Source: an uncultured Clostridia bacterium
GTDB taxonomy: Bacteria > Bacillota_A > Clostridia > UMGS1840 > HGM11507
Length of the DNA: 24,926 bases
Assembly: GCA_934403665.1 (NCBI GenBank)
Contig: CAKRUL010000002.1
Location: 1 to 24,926 of the forward strand
Direction of reading: 5' to 3'
The notes below the pieces were generated by a model. It saw only the letters and a list, made by a program, of their open reading frames with translations. It was not told the DNA's origin and did no database searches. This document shows, one piece after another, positions 13,835 through 22,209 of this stretch (positions are counted from its first letter, which is position 1; the number at the start of each line of letters is the position of its first letter). The translations under genes and the position numbers were made by a program.

Positions 13835-14494
13835 CTATAATCGAACAAATACTTTAGAAAAAATCAGCTTTGTAAAAATGTCATCAATCTGTTTTGCAAC
13901 AGTTTTGGAATCGATTTTTGTGCCCAGTTCAATATTACCTTGCTGACCATGATAGGATAAGTTAGCAGATGTTATCAAGGTAGAATAGCCATCTACAGAT
14001 AACACTTTTGCGTGCAATGCAGACATTTTATCATCGCTCTGTTTGTAATTATACATATTTAAGAAGCGACCCTTATAACGAAGAAGTTTGTCAAAACCTT
14101 GTTGCTTATCAATGTCATTTACGAAGAACTTAACGAAAACTCCGTGTTGACTCTTATCAATTATAATATCAACCAAATCAGAGAAATATGAGGATAGAGA
14201 ATACCCTGTAATTAGGATATTCCTTTCTGCACCACTAATCATTGATTGAACAACGCTCATTGTTGTTCTTGCGTTGATTGCAAAAGAAGGCGGTGCTGTA
14301 ACAACAATTGATACTTTATCCGCCTCATTTGATGTAATTGCTTCGTTTATCAATTCAATAATGCTCTCACATTTCTGTTGGGAAAGCTCCGGGTAATTAC
14401 GTTTAAGAATTTCAACAGATTTTGTAGTGCCGTTTGAGTAGTCACTTTTTATCGTATTGATAAGAATCTCTTTGTTTATATCTCTACCTGGCAT
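13835..14494 (-). CDS. drmC: DrmC, phospholipase D-like protein of DISARM
   Basis: A 219-residue PLD-superfamily protein. One HKD motif is visible: HAKVLSVDGYSTLITSANLS starting at His161 (Lys163, Asp168, Ser176/Asn178), with the conserved ANLS tail and an NIELG finish. The N-terminal 65 residues are helical. Single-HKD PLD nucleases act as dimers, so nuclease activity is plausible; in known DISARM systems drmC can be dispensable for some phages (recalled knowledge). It begins inside the last codons of drmB (19-nt overlap) and is the last gene of the operon. No strong ribosome binding site precedes it, so it probably relies on coupling with drmB. Confidence 0.9.
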   Translation of the reverse strand: MPGRDINKEILINTIKSDYSNGTTKSVEILKRNYPELSQQKCESIIELINEAITSNEADKVSIVVTAPPSFAINARTTMSVVQSMISGAERNILITGYSLSSYFSDLVDIIIDKSQHGVFVKFFVNDIDKQQGFDKLLRYKGRFLNMYNYKQSDDKMSALHAKVLSVDGYSTLITSANLSYHGQQGNIELGTKIDSKTVAKQIDDIFTKLIFSKVFVRL

Positions 14495-16233
14495 AATTCA
14501 TTCACCAATTCTTTGAAATATGAGCATTCTTCTCTTCCTACAACTGGAACCACAAGACCTCGATCAAGCATCCTATTTCCGTTTTCACAAGCTGTTTCAG
14601 AAATCATAGAGCATGAATGACAAGCGGCTCCGTTAGAATTACTACCCGCAGGAAGAGTATTCATACATTCAGGATCGTTTGTACAAACAAGAGCTTCTTG
14701 GAAAGCATCTCTCATAAGACTGGTCATCTGATCTATTGAGCCCAATTCAACTAATCCTCCGAGAGAACCTTCCTTGTCAGCACTTCCTGTATATAACAGA
14801 ATTCCTGACATTTTATCATTGAAATAGATGCGTTCACGAATTGCAGAAGATGAATATCCCGAGGACATAGACATTTGCTTTATCATAAGATGAGCAAACG
14901 TATGCATGAGAACATAAACGGCATTACGCATAACTGAAATTGTCCATCCCTTTGATTCACAGAAATCTCTGTATGAATCAGAATATTTTTTTGAGATGGC
15001 GTTAACAGTTTCAGAACTCATCCATTTTTCAATCTGCTCTTTACTAAACTCAATAAAAATACCTTCTCCATTTACTTCTGCTGCCGGAAGCCATCGTTCT
15101 GGACCATTCCCCTTAGAAAGATCAACTATGTTAGGTTGATTGTCAGCATCGGGATCAGGAGCTTCAACTCTTGTAAAACCGAGAAGAACCCTAACTTCTC
15201 TTAATCTTGTTACTCTTATAATTCTTTGAAAGTATTTTTTTAAGTAAGGCGGGAGAGGATCTTCTTCTGCCTTAAAATGTTTTTTATTGGATTCATAAGC
15301 TGGATCATCGTGATGAGTTATTGCGTTATATTCCATCTGCTTAATTTCAGTGAATTCCTTAATATTATTAAGACGGTGATATAGCGCTTCTTTATACTCG
15401 TCAAATGAATATAAAGAAAAATACTTTTCATATATCTTCTTTACGCCTTCATCTTCTCCTAATAAGTCTTTTGCGAGTTCAATATCATGGAGATGGTCAT
15501 CAATAAGATTATATAATGGATTGATCCAAGGCGGAATAGAAATAGCACTTTTGGTTACGGCAAAGTAAACATTTGATGCACCACGCTGAGAAGGTATAAC
15601 TGGTTTTCTACAGTTATCGCCTTTATGCAACGGACGGAACGGATGCCGTCCTTGACATTTTAAATCTTCAAAGTTGTCACGCTGAGTTGCTCCGCTCATG
15701 TTCCTTTTATCGCCACAAGAGCATTCAACCCACATATCTGCGAGTGTAGAAGTATTACCTATAGAATACATTCTCAAGTCGCCATTACAACTCTTATCTC
15801 CGTGATGAACCCACCATTTCCATGGGAAGTCATGCATATGTCCGTTTTCGCATATTGTAATGAAACGAGAAGGATATGCCGTTCTATGACATTTGGGGCA
15901 AGAAACGCCAAATTTCAGGTACTTCTCTAAATCAAAGTTTTTACGGGCGTCAAATAAATGTCCACATTTTACATTTGAACATACGTGCCAGTATGGAAAT
16001 GTGACAACAGGAATGTCGCCAGAATCGCTAGTGCGTGGCATATAAAAACAATTAACACGCAAATAAGAAGCAAGCCTTCCATCAACTATCCGCATACCTT
16101 TTTCTTTCCAATAAGGAAGGTCAAGTATAGTTACTGAATCCTTAACTGCGTCTACAATAGCTCCTGGACCAAAAGTGGTTATAATTTGATTTGGACGCAG
16201 TTCTCCAAGTTTATTGTTATTAAATCCGGGCAT
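14476..16233 (-). CDS. drmB: DrmB, DUF1998-domain protein of DISARM
   Basis: A 585-residue protein; the ATG at 16233-16231 follows GGAGG and 1 nt separates it from drmA. A longer frame starting at 16281 lies inside drmA. N-terminal zinc fingers (CSNVKCGHLFD and SCPKCH) lead into a conserved CENGHMHDFPWKWW segment. The DUF1998 signature HTFAHLMIKQMSMSSGYSSS (His444, His448), YTGSADKEGSLGGLVELG and cysteines C..C..C (CTNDPEC, ACHSCSMISETAC) form the C-terminal metal site. DrmB joins DrmA in the DISARM core complex and helps block DNA entry (known from the family). All hallmark cysteines and histidines are present, so it looks functional. Confidence 0.94.
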   Translation of the reverse strand: MPGFNNNKLGELRPNQIITTFGPGAIVDAVKDSVTILDLPYWKEKGMRIVDGRLASYLRVNCFYMPRTSDSGDIPVVTFPYWHVCSNVKCGHLFDARKNFDLEKYLKFGVSCPKCHRTAYPSRFITICENGHMHDFPWKWWVHHGDKSCNGDLRMYSIGNTSTLADMWVECSCGDKRNMSGATQRDNFEDLKCQGRHPFRPLHKGDNCRKPVIPSQRGASNVYFAVTKSAISIPPWINPLYNLIDDHLHDIELAKDLLGEDEGVKKIYEKYFSLYSFDEYKEALYHRLNNIKEFTEIKQMEYNAITHHDDPAYESNKKHFKAEEDPLPPYLKKYFQRIIRVTRLREVRVLLGFTRVEAPDPDADNQPNIVDLSKGNGPERWLPAAEVNGEGIFIEFSKEQIEKWMSSETVNAISKKYSDSYRDFCESKGWTISVMRNAVYVLMHTFAHLMIKQMSMSSGYSSSAIRERIYFNDKMSGILLYTGSADKEGSLGGLVELGSIDQMTSLMRDAFQEALVCTNDPECMNTLPAGSNSNGAACHSCSMISETACENGNRMLDRGLVVPVVGREECSYFKELVNELCQVEI

Positions 16234-16234
16234 T

Positions 16235-19200
16235 TTATTCCTCCGTATAATAGAACATTGTTGCTGTGCTTTCAACTTCACGCATAGACCTCAAAGTAGG
16301 TTTTTCATTTTCAGTATGAGGCTGATCATATGAATTCATTAGTCTATTATATTTTGTTGTATCCAAAACATAGTATCTTAACTGCTTTGGCTGTGAGGTC
16401 TGAAGTTTCCACCAATCTATAAACTGATCAATTTCATCTTCTGCATCTTTCTTTGCAGATGGTTTAATAATGTTAAGGCGTTCAATTATAAGCTGTTTTA
16501 CAGATGCAATCTGTTCGTCATTCAATGAAGAAATTAAAGCAGCATCTGCGTTCTTAGCCATTTCAGGATAATATAACCTTATAGCTGATATTATCAATGC
16601 GTGTAAAACTCTATCTCTTGCTCTTGCAGAAAAAGGAGTAGCTGTAGTACCCTCGACAAATCTGTATAGCTGAGAATGATAACCGGTAAAGTTTTCATAG
16701 TGAGATAAGTCACGAGGATGATATGCATTGTAAAGTGTGACTACTAAGCCAGGGAATGCTCTTCCGATACGGCTGGTAGCTTGAATATATTCAGAATTCT
16801 GCTTTGGTTGACCTGTTACGACCATTAATCCAAGTCTGTCAACGTCCATACCAACAGCTATCATATTAGTGGCAATAGCGGTATCGAGACAATCCTTGGA
16901 ATGATAATTCATTTCAAGCTGATTTAGCTTTTCAGGTATTTTATATGATGCCATACGTGACGTAATTTCAACGTTGCGGTTAAGGTATCGGGAACTTTCA
17001 AAACTATACTTATTTTTTATTCTGTAGATTCGTTTAGGAATATCGTCTTGAAGAAGTCTTACAGCGCCGCCAAGCTCTCGTATACTATTAAAATATCCAA
17101 CCAATGTATAATATGGATCAATCACATCTTTGTATTCTTCTTGAAGTGAGTAATTATGTGCGGACTGTAGGATAATAGAATACGTTCTTAATAACGCTGT
17201 TTTTACAGATTGTCCCGGAGCACAGATACCTACATATTTACGGAAAGGATCTTCCTCAATCGGAACTTCCTTAATAAAGAAACTGTCGCCAATCTCAAAA
17301 CCATTAGGTGGAAACTGAGTTGTTTGCTGTCTTGCGTATAAACACTTAGCCTGTGCTTCTGCATTTTTTATTGTTGCAGTGGAGACTACATATTTAGGCT
17401 TTATGCCGTTGTATGTGCACATATCTTCAATTATAGTTTCATATGCACCGTAAACTGTGCCAAGCGGCCCCGTAATCAGGTGAAGCTCGTCTTGAATAAT
17501 AAGCTCTGGTGGCAAAAACTGCTTGACTTCAGACATTGATGAAGTCGGCAATGTTGCAGTCTTATTATGTCTTTTATGCTCCTCACCAATTGCTACATAT
17601 CCGTCTCTGCTACATTTACGATCAACTCGTCCGAACAAAGCGTTCGTTCTTACTTCCCAAGGCAGGTTTGCGAATTTATCTACAGTAGAAAGAATAATTG
17701 TCGGGCATTTAGCGTATATTTCTTCATCTACCAAAAATACAGGCAATGCAATCCTATCATCTTTATACTTATAGAATTGGCAATTCCTGCTTGAGCAGTG
17801 AATCTCAATAGATTTTTTTGGAATATCAATGTCAAAGTTTTCTTCTCTTAAAGGTGTTCCACAGAATGGGCAAGTAAGTAACTGTTTATAAATAAGATTT
17901 CGTGCTTTTTTTGCTTTGTAAGGATTATCTGGATTATCATTGAATTCCTCAAATTTGTTAGGAGTTACACCTCCACCTACCCAAAAACCGATGCTGATAG
18001 GTTCGCTTCCAAATAACTGCGGTTTCTGTCGTCTTATAGTTTCAGCGGCAAGAACCATTTTGGTTATACGATCTCTCTGTTGAGTGGTAAGGAGGCGAAG
18101 AGTATATCTGAGGATAACTGTTACTCCGCCATCACGTTCAAATAATGACATAACATCTTTTCTCAGTCTTCTGTTTGCAATAACAAAAGCCATGAGACCT
18201 AAATATGCTTCTGTTTTACCACCGCCTGTAGGGAAATACAGAAGATCTACAATATTTCTGTCTTTATGTTTAGGATCAACAATACCTGCAAGATTCATTA
18301 AAATGAAAGCTATCTGGAACGGACGCCATCCAAAATTGTTTTCTTCATTTTTAGGATTAATAAAATCAAGAAAATTACATGATATGCCAGCCCCATTCTT
18401 CTTTGAAAAGCGTTTGATACTATTCTGAAGGAATATTACCCGGTTCATAAAGCAAAATGCTTCAAACGTAATATCATCACTATCAATTAACGTAATGCCC
18501 TCACGAATACGTGATAGTGCCTCATTGCAACGGTTAATTACCAAATCGCCGATTTTTTCCTTGAATTGAGGATCATTCATCAGTTTATTTGTACTAAGAG
18601 TTTCTTTGATCCACTTCTCATATGAATCTGCAAGCGTATTAAGTTTAGAGATAGTTTCGGTTTTCTTTGATTTTACGGACATATCCGATGTTGAGAAGTA
18701 TTTTTTATCAAAACCTTTTAACGCTGCACTAACTCCAGGAAACTCATATTCAGGAATGAATGAAGACATTACATAGGTTGATTTCCCGTTTACAGGAGTA
18801 TCCCATACTGCCGCACATCCACGTCCACGTCCTAAAATTGGACGTTGCTCAAAGTAGAATTCATCAGTAGCGAGTATTCTTCTACATATATGTTCAGCTA
18901 TGAATATGGGATTTTGTGATTCTGAATACGCTTTAATCTCAACTTGATACATTATCCTTTCGGCGGCGCTATCAGCGTTTTGCCTTTTATTTATAACATA
19001 AGCAGTAACAAGGGAGTAATTTCCTTTAAGCGAGATTCTTGATACGTAAACATGAACGTTTGAATCAATTTTTAAAGAATAATCTTTAGATCGAGCAAAG
19101 TCATTAAAATCAATAGTTAGTGTTTCTGACATAGGCTGACGATAATAAATGGTTTTGTTATGCTCTTTATCGTCTTTTCCCATGATTTTTTCTGAGGACT

Positions 19201-19552
19201 TAGTATAATCTCCCCATGACACATCAAACAAAATATGATCTGTATCATTTGAAATATAGAAGCTTATACCGATAGAAGATGGTAACTGAAAGCGAGTAGA
19301 CATAATTGGCTCATTATCGTCTTCTTCGCCAGCAGTATAGTCTTCTTCATCTTCAAAATTTACATCAGAATCAATTTCTTGTTCATTTTCTTTGGAATCA
19401 TCTTCTCCCTGAACATCAAGCATACCAACGAGGTAGGCAAATCGAGGGTTTTCATCAAGCACCTCATACGGATCAGCTGGACCAATCAAATCCATTCGCA
19501 AATCGTCAATTATGTGTTGCCTGACCTTAGAATACTTGAATCTATCAGTCAT
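16235..19552 (-). CDS. drmA: DrmA, SF2 helicase-like ATPase of DISARM
   Basis: A 1105-residue ATPase, the largest DISARM core subunit. The start is ATG 19552-19550 behind AAGGAGG (7 nt); a TTG two codons upstream overlaps the previous stop and is less likely. It has Walker A FPTGGGKTEAYLGL (Lys446), a DEAH-like IIQDELHLITGPLG (Asp688, Glu689), TATIKN, and a helicase C-terminal domain with ATNMIAVGMDVDRLGLMVVT and motif VI QATSRIGR (residues 924-931). A zinc finger with Cys561/Cys564 and Cys586/Cys591 sits between the two lobes. The N-terminus contains an acidic stretch (about residues 50-80) before a beta-rich domain. DrmA with DrmB is thought to bind DNA ends on entry. Confidence 0.95.
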   Translation of the reverse strand: MTDRFKYSKVRQHIIDDLRMDLIGPADPYEVLDENPRFAYLVGMLDVQGEDDSKENEQEIDSDVNFEDEEDYTAGEEDDNEPIMSTRFQLPSSIGISFYISNDTDHILFDVSWGDYTKSSEKIMGKDDKEHNKTIYYRQPMSETLTIDFNDFARSKDYSLKIDSNVHVYVSRISLKGNYSLVTAYVINKRQNADSAAERIMYQVEIKAYSESQNPIFIAEHICRRILATDEFYFEQRPILGRGRGCAAVWDTPVNGKSTYVMSSFIPEYEFPGVSAALKGFDKKYFSTSDMSVKSKKTETISKLNTLADSYEKWIKETLSTNKLMNDPQFKEKIGDLVINRCNEALSRIREGITLIDSDDITFEAFCFMNRVIFLQNSIKRFSKKNGAGISCNFLDFINPKNEENNFGWRPFQIAFILMNLAGIVDPKHKDRNIVDLLYFPTGGGKTEAYLGLMAFVIANRRLRKDVMSLFERDGGVTVILRYTLRLLTTQQRDRITKMVLAAETIRRQKPQLFGSEPISIGFWVGGGVTPNKFEEFNDNPDNPYKAKKARNLIYKQLLTCPFCGTPLREENFDIDIPKKSIEIHCSSRNCQFYKYKDDRIALPVFLVDEEIYAKCPTIILSTVDKFANLPWEVRTNALFGRVDRKCSRDGYVAIGEEHKRHNKTATLPTSSMSEVKQFLPPELIIQDELHLITGPLGTVYGAYETIIEDMCTYNGIKPKYVVSTATIKNAEAQAKCLYARQQTTQFPPNGFEIGDSFFIKEVPIEEDPFRKYVGICAPGQSVKTALLRTYSIILQSAHNYSLQEEYKDVIDPYYTLVGYFNSIRELGGAVRLLQDDIPKRIYRIKNKYSFESSRYLNRNVEITSRMASYKIPEKLNQLEMNYHSKDCLDTAIATNMIAVGMDVDRLGLMVVTGQPKQNSEYIQATSRIGRAFPGLVVTLYNAYHPRDLSHYENFTGYHSQLYRFVEGTTATPFSARARDRVLHALIISAIRLYYPEMAKNADAALISSLNDEQIASVKQLIIERLNIIKPSAKKDAEDEIDQFIDWWKLQTSQPKQLRYYVLDTTKYNRLMNSYDQPHTENEKPTLRSMREVESTATMFYYTEE

Positions 19553-19554
19553 TT

Positions 19555-22209
19555 TCAATCCTCCTTAATTTTATGAGCTGTACCAAGTGTATATTTACAA
19601 GTGTTTCCAACGATGATATTATCATCTGAAACCAATCTATAATGCCATGTTTTGTGATCAGGATCAGCAGTAGATGCAAACTCACACCACTTTAATCCCT
19701 CTTTTGCTTTTGCGACTACTTCATCGGAAGTGACATCTTTAAGGGCTTTTACTTCAACCATAAACTTACCCGTGGTTGTTTCAACGAGGAAATCAGGATT
19801 ATACTGTTGTCCTGCTTTCCAGAATAGACCTAACTGATTTAGCGGCGGCTTGATCCAACGTATTACATCTGGATCTTCCTCAAGAATGATAGAGAATAAT
19901 CGCTCAGAATCGCTGTCAAAAGCGTTTGAAGGATAATATGCTTTCTTGTAACCCGTGAACAGGTACTTCTTAATGTTGCTCTTATCGGTAAATGGCTTAT
20001 CAAAATGAACCTGTCCATCTTGTTTAACACTCTTTATGAACTTCTTAAAAATGATAAGATCTTTCTGAATCAAATGAATATCTTCTGTTTTTCTATCAAC
20101 ATGATCGTAAATCTGCTTACGGATATCATTAACTATCATCGAGGCATATCGTCTCACGATTTGTCTCTTTTCTTCTTCAGAACCGTCTATCTGTGAAAGA
20201 TACTGTTCCACAACGTCAATTACAAAATCAGCGTCATCAAATGAAAGCTCACTGATAGTGTCAAGTAACATACAAGCTAAAGTGTTCATCGCATCATTTA
20301 CTTCAAGTATCTGTGCATCAATAACAGAAAGAAGCTGCTGGTTTATAGCATCATAACGCTCAATCTGGGCTTTTGCTATTTCAAAATCTGTAATTGTTCG
20401 CTTAACATCAAAGTGCTTGAAATGAACTTCAGATGTGGTCTGTACAAGTATTTTAGGAACGGAAATAGCTTTAGATGAATATTCAGAGAGAGACTTTGAG
20501 AAATCTTCTTCACTCATCATCTTCTGCTTAGAAGTTTTAGGTGGAGTTGTTGGGATATCCGGAGTTGCTGAAGCTGTGGCTTGTTTTTCAGTTGAAGAAT
20601 CACTTTGAAGATCAAACAATGTCATCTGTCCGTCATCTACATGGTTTTCTTCCGTTCTCGCTTTTCTCTGTGTAGCCATGAAATTCTTCTTGTATTCTTC
20701 ATAGATTTCATGCTGTGTTTTAGGATTGCTAATATCAGCAAAAGATTTAACGCCAGCTGCTGCAAGAGCATCATCAAACAAAGAAAGCTGATCATCACTT
20801 GCAGATGCAGTTACATCGACGGATTCCGTATGCTCAGAGGTTTGTGTGTCAAGGTCGTGATAACGGAAAACATCGCTATTCTTTATCTCATCAACTAACT
20901 CTCTGTAGTGATCATGGGCTACAATATCAAGAGTGTCTATCTTATCGTCTCCGGTTTGTTCACCGAACGGTAATCTCAGACCACGCCCGATAGTTTGCAT
21001 TGCGAGAATATCACTCTTTGCAGCGTTGAGCGGAATAATCGTAAATAGGTTGTTTACATCCCAACCCTCTTTGAGCTTATATACGTGCAGAACGATCTCA
21101 ATAGGATTGGTAGCACTTTCGATTGAAAGCAGAAGCTTTACGTTTTCTTCTGATTCTTCTCCGGTTTGCTTAGAATGAACCTCAATGACTTTGCCCTTGT
21201 ATTTACCTTTTAGGAAATCATCACTATCTATCTTTGCACGAATTCTCTTAGCGTGATCTGTATCCTTACAAGCTATGAGGACAATCGGTTTTACATAATC
21301 AAGGCTATTGTTGCTGCAATACTCTCTAAGAACAGCTTTACGATTCTCGTGTAATGTAAGACCGTCACGGATCTTCATTTCTTCAATATCATCCTGGCTA
21401 TATCCTGCGGTATTTGATCGTCCCATAACAACCGGAATCTTTAAATATCCTTCTGTAGCTCCTCTTGCAACGTCATAGGCATAAATAATATTAGTTGTTG
21501 ATTTTGGTGTAGCTGTGAATTCAAGACCGAGAATAGGCTTGAGATAATTGATAGCTTTCATTGAAGCAGGCGCATAATAACGGTGCGCCTCGTCCATACA
21601 GATAACAAGGTCATCAAACTGAGCGAGTACATCTGAAAATGATGCACCGAGCGTTTCCTTAAACTTATGAAAATTGAACTCTGTATCAGTTTTGCTATTG
21701 AAAATCTTTCCGATATTGAAAATAAAGAGCTGAATATCAAAAGTGTTTTCAACGAACATTGTCATCTGTTCAAACCTTATGGGATAGCGATCATAGTTTT
21801 CACCGTCGTAAACCTTTGGCTTGCCCATTTCTGCTTCAAGCCCCTTGAAGATATACTTAGGGTGATTAGGATTTGTCTCTTTACGGAGCTTATCATATAT
21901 GGTGCTACCTGGAGCAAGAATGAAGAAATGCTTATAACCCTTGGTTTTATAGAGATAATAAATGCTTGCACCCATAAGGCGTGTCTTTCCGATACCAGTT
22001 GCCATAGCATAGGAGAACGAAGGAAAATCGAATTTTGAACAGATCTTGCGCTGGTTTTCGCAATTCTCAGACGCAACTTCTTCTATTTTTTCTTTATTGC
22101 CGTTTTTGTATTCGCACTTAGTGCTTATTGCATCGAGGTAGGAGAGTGCTTCTTCCTGTGGTGCTCTTAAACTCATGGCATAGCTTATTCTTTTTACTAT
22201 ATCAGACAT
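19555..22209 (-). CDS. Type III restriction Res-like helicase-nuclease
   Basis: An 884-residue SF2 ATPase with a C-terminal nuclease. Motifs in order: ATGIGKT (Lys75), CMDEAH (Asp206-His209), LEFTATPKS, and QTIGRGLRLPFG (Gln405-Arg412). The C-terminal PD-(D/E)xK site is visible: Asp806 in YNPDFLVE, Glu819 and Lys821 in FMVEVKA. It thus resembles type III Res. A flexible acidic linker (about residues 450-600) holds two clamp-binding-like peptides, QLSLF at 474-478 and QMTLF at 528-532. It overlaps the methyltransferase stop by 1 nt (TAATG), so the two are coupled. In this operon it sits where DISARM usually has no nuclease; it would cut DNA lacking methylation. Confidence 0.9.
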   Translation of the reverse strand: MSDIVKRISYAMSLRAPQEEALSYLDAISTKCEYKNGNKEKIEEVASENCENQRKICSKFDFPSFSYAMATGIGKTRLMGASIYYLYKTKGYKHFFILAPGSTIYDKLRKETNPNHPKYIFKGLEAEMGKPKVYDGENYDRYPIRFEQMTMFVENTFDIQLFIFNIGKIFNSKTDTEFNFHKFKETLGASFSDVLAQFDDLVICMDEAHRYYAPASMKAINYLKPILGLEFTATPKSTTNIIYAYDVARGATEGYLKIPVVMGRSNTAGYSQDDIEEMKIRDGLTLHENRKAVLREYCSNNSLDYVKPIVLIACKDTDHAKRIRAKIDSDDFLKGKYKGKVIEVHSKQTGEESEENVKLLLSIESATNPIEIVLHVYKLKEGWDVNNLFTIIPLNAAKSDILAMQTIGRGLRLPFGEQTGDDKIDTLDIVAHDHYRELVDEIKNSDVFRYHDLDTQTSEHTESVDVTASASDDQLSLFDDALAAAGVKSFADISNPKTQHEIYEEYKKNFMATQRKARTEENHVDDGQMTLFDLQSDSSTEKQATASATPDIPTTPPKTSKQKMMSEEDFSKSLSEYSSKAISVPKILVQTTSEVHFKHFDVKRTITDFEIAKAQIERYDAINQQLLSVIDAQILEVNDAMNTLACMLLDTISELSFDDADFVIDVVEQYLSQIDGSEEEKRQIVRRYASMIVNDIRKQIYDHVDRKTEDIHLIQKDLIIFKKFIKSVKQDGQVHFDKPFTDKSNIKKYLFTGYKKAYYPSNAFDSDSERLFSIILEEDPDVIRWIKPPLNQLGLFWKAGQQYNPDFLVETTTGKFMVEVKALKDVTSDEVVAKAKEGLKWCEFASTADPDHKTWHYRLVSDDNIIVGNTCKYTLGTAHKIKED
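20614..20628 (-). other. Second clamp-binding-like peptide (QMTLF) in Res
   Basis: Codons 528-532 of the Res-like protein read QMTLF followed by DL; this departs from the QL[SD]LF consensus at the second position. It lies in the same acidic, low-complexity linker as the QLSLF copy. Confidence 0.4.
20776..20790 (-). other. Consensus sliding-clamp-binding peptide (QLSLF) in Res
   Basis: Codons 474-478 encode QLSLF followed by DD, the exact consensus pentapeptide by which bacterial replication and repair proteins dock on the DnaN beta clamp. It lies between two acidic residues and alanine-rich sequence, in a probable disordered region. No binding evidence. Confidence 0.5.

Noticed and set aside
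16234..16281. Longer start of drmB inside drmA
   Set aside because: The ATG at 16233 has a GGAGG site and gives the usual N-terminus; the extension is the shadow of drmA.
17523..17794. Plus-strand open frames within the drm and res genes
   Set aside because: They are in the antisense of genes with full sets of helicase motifs and have no ribosome binding sites.
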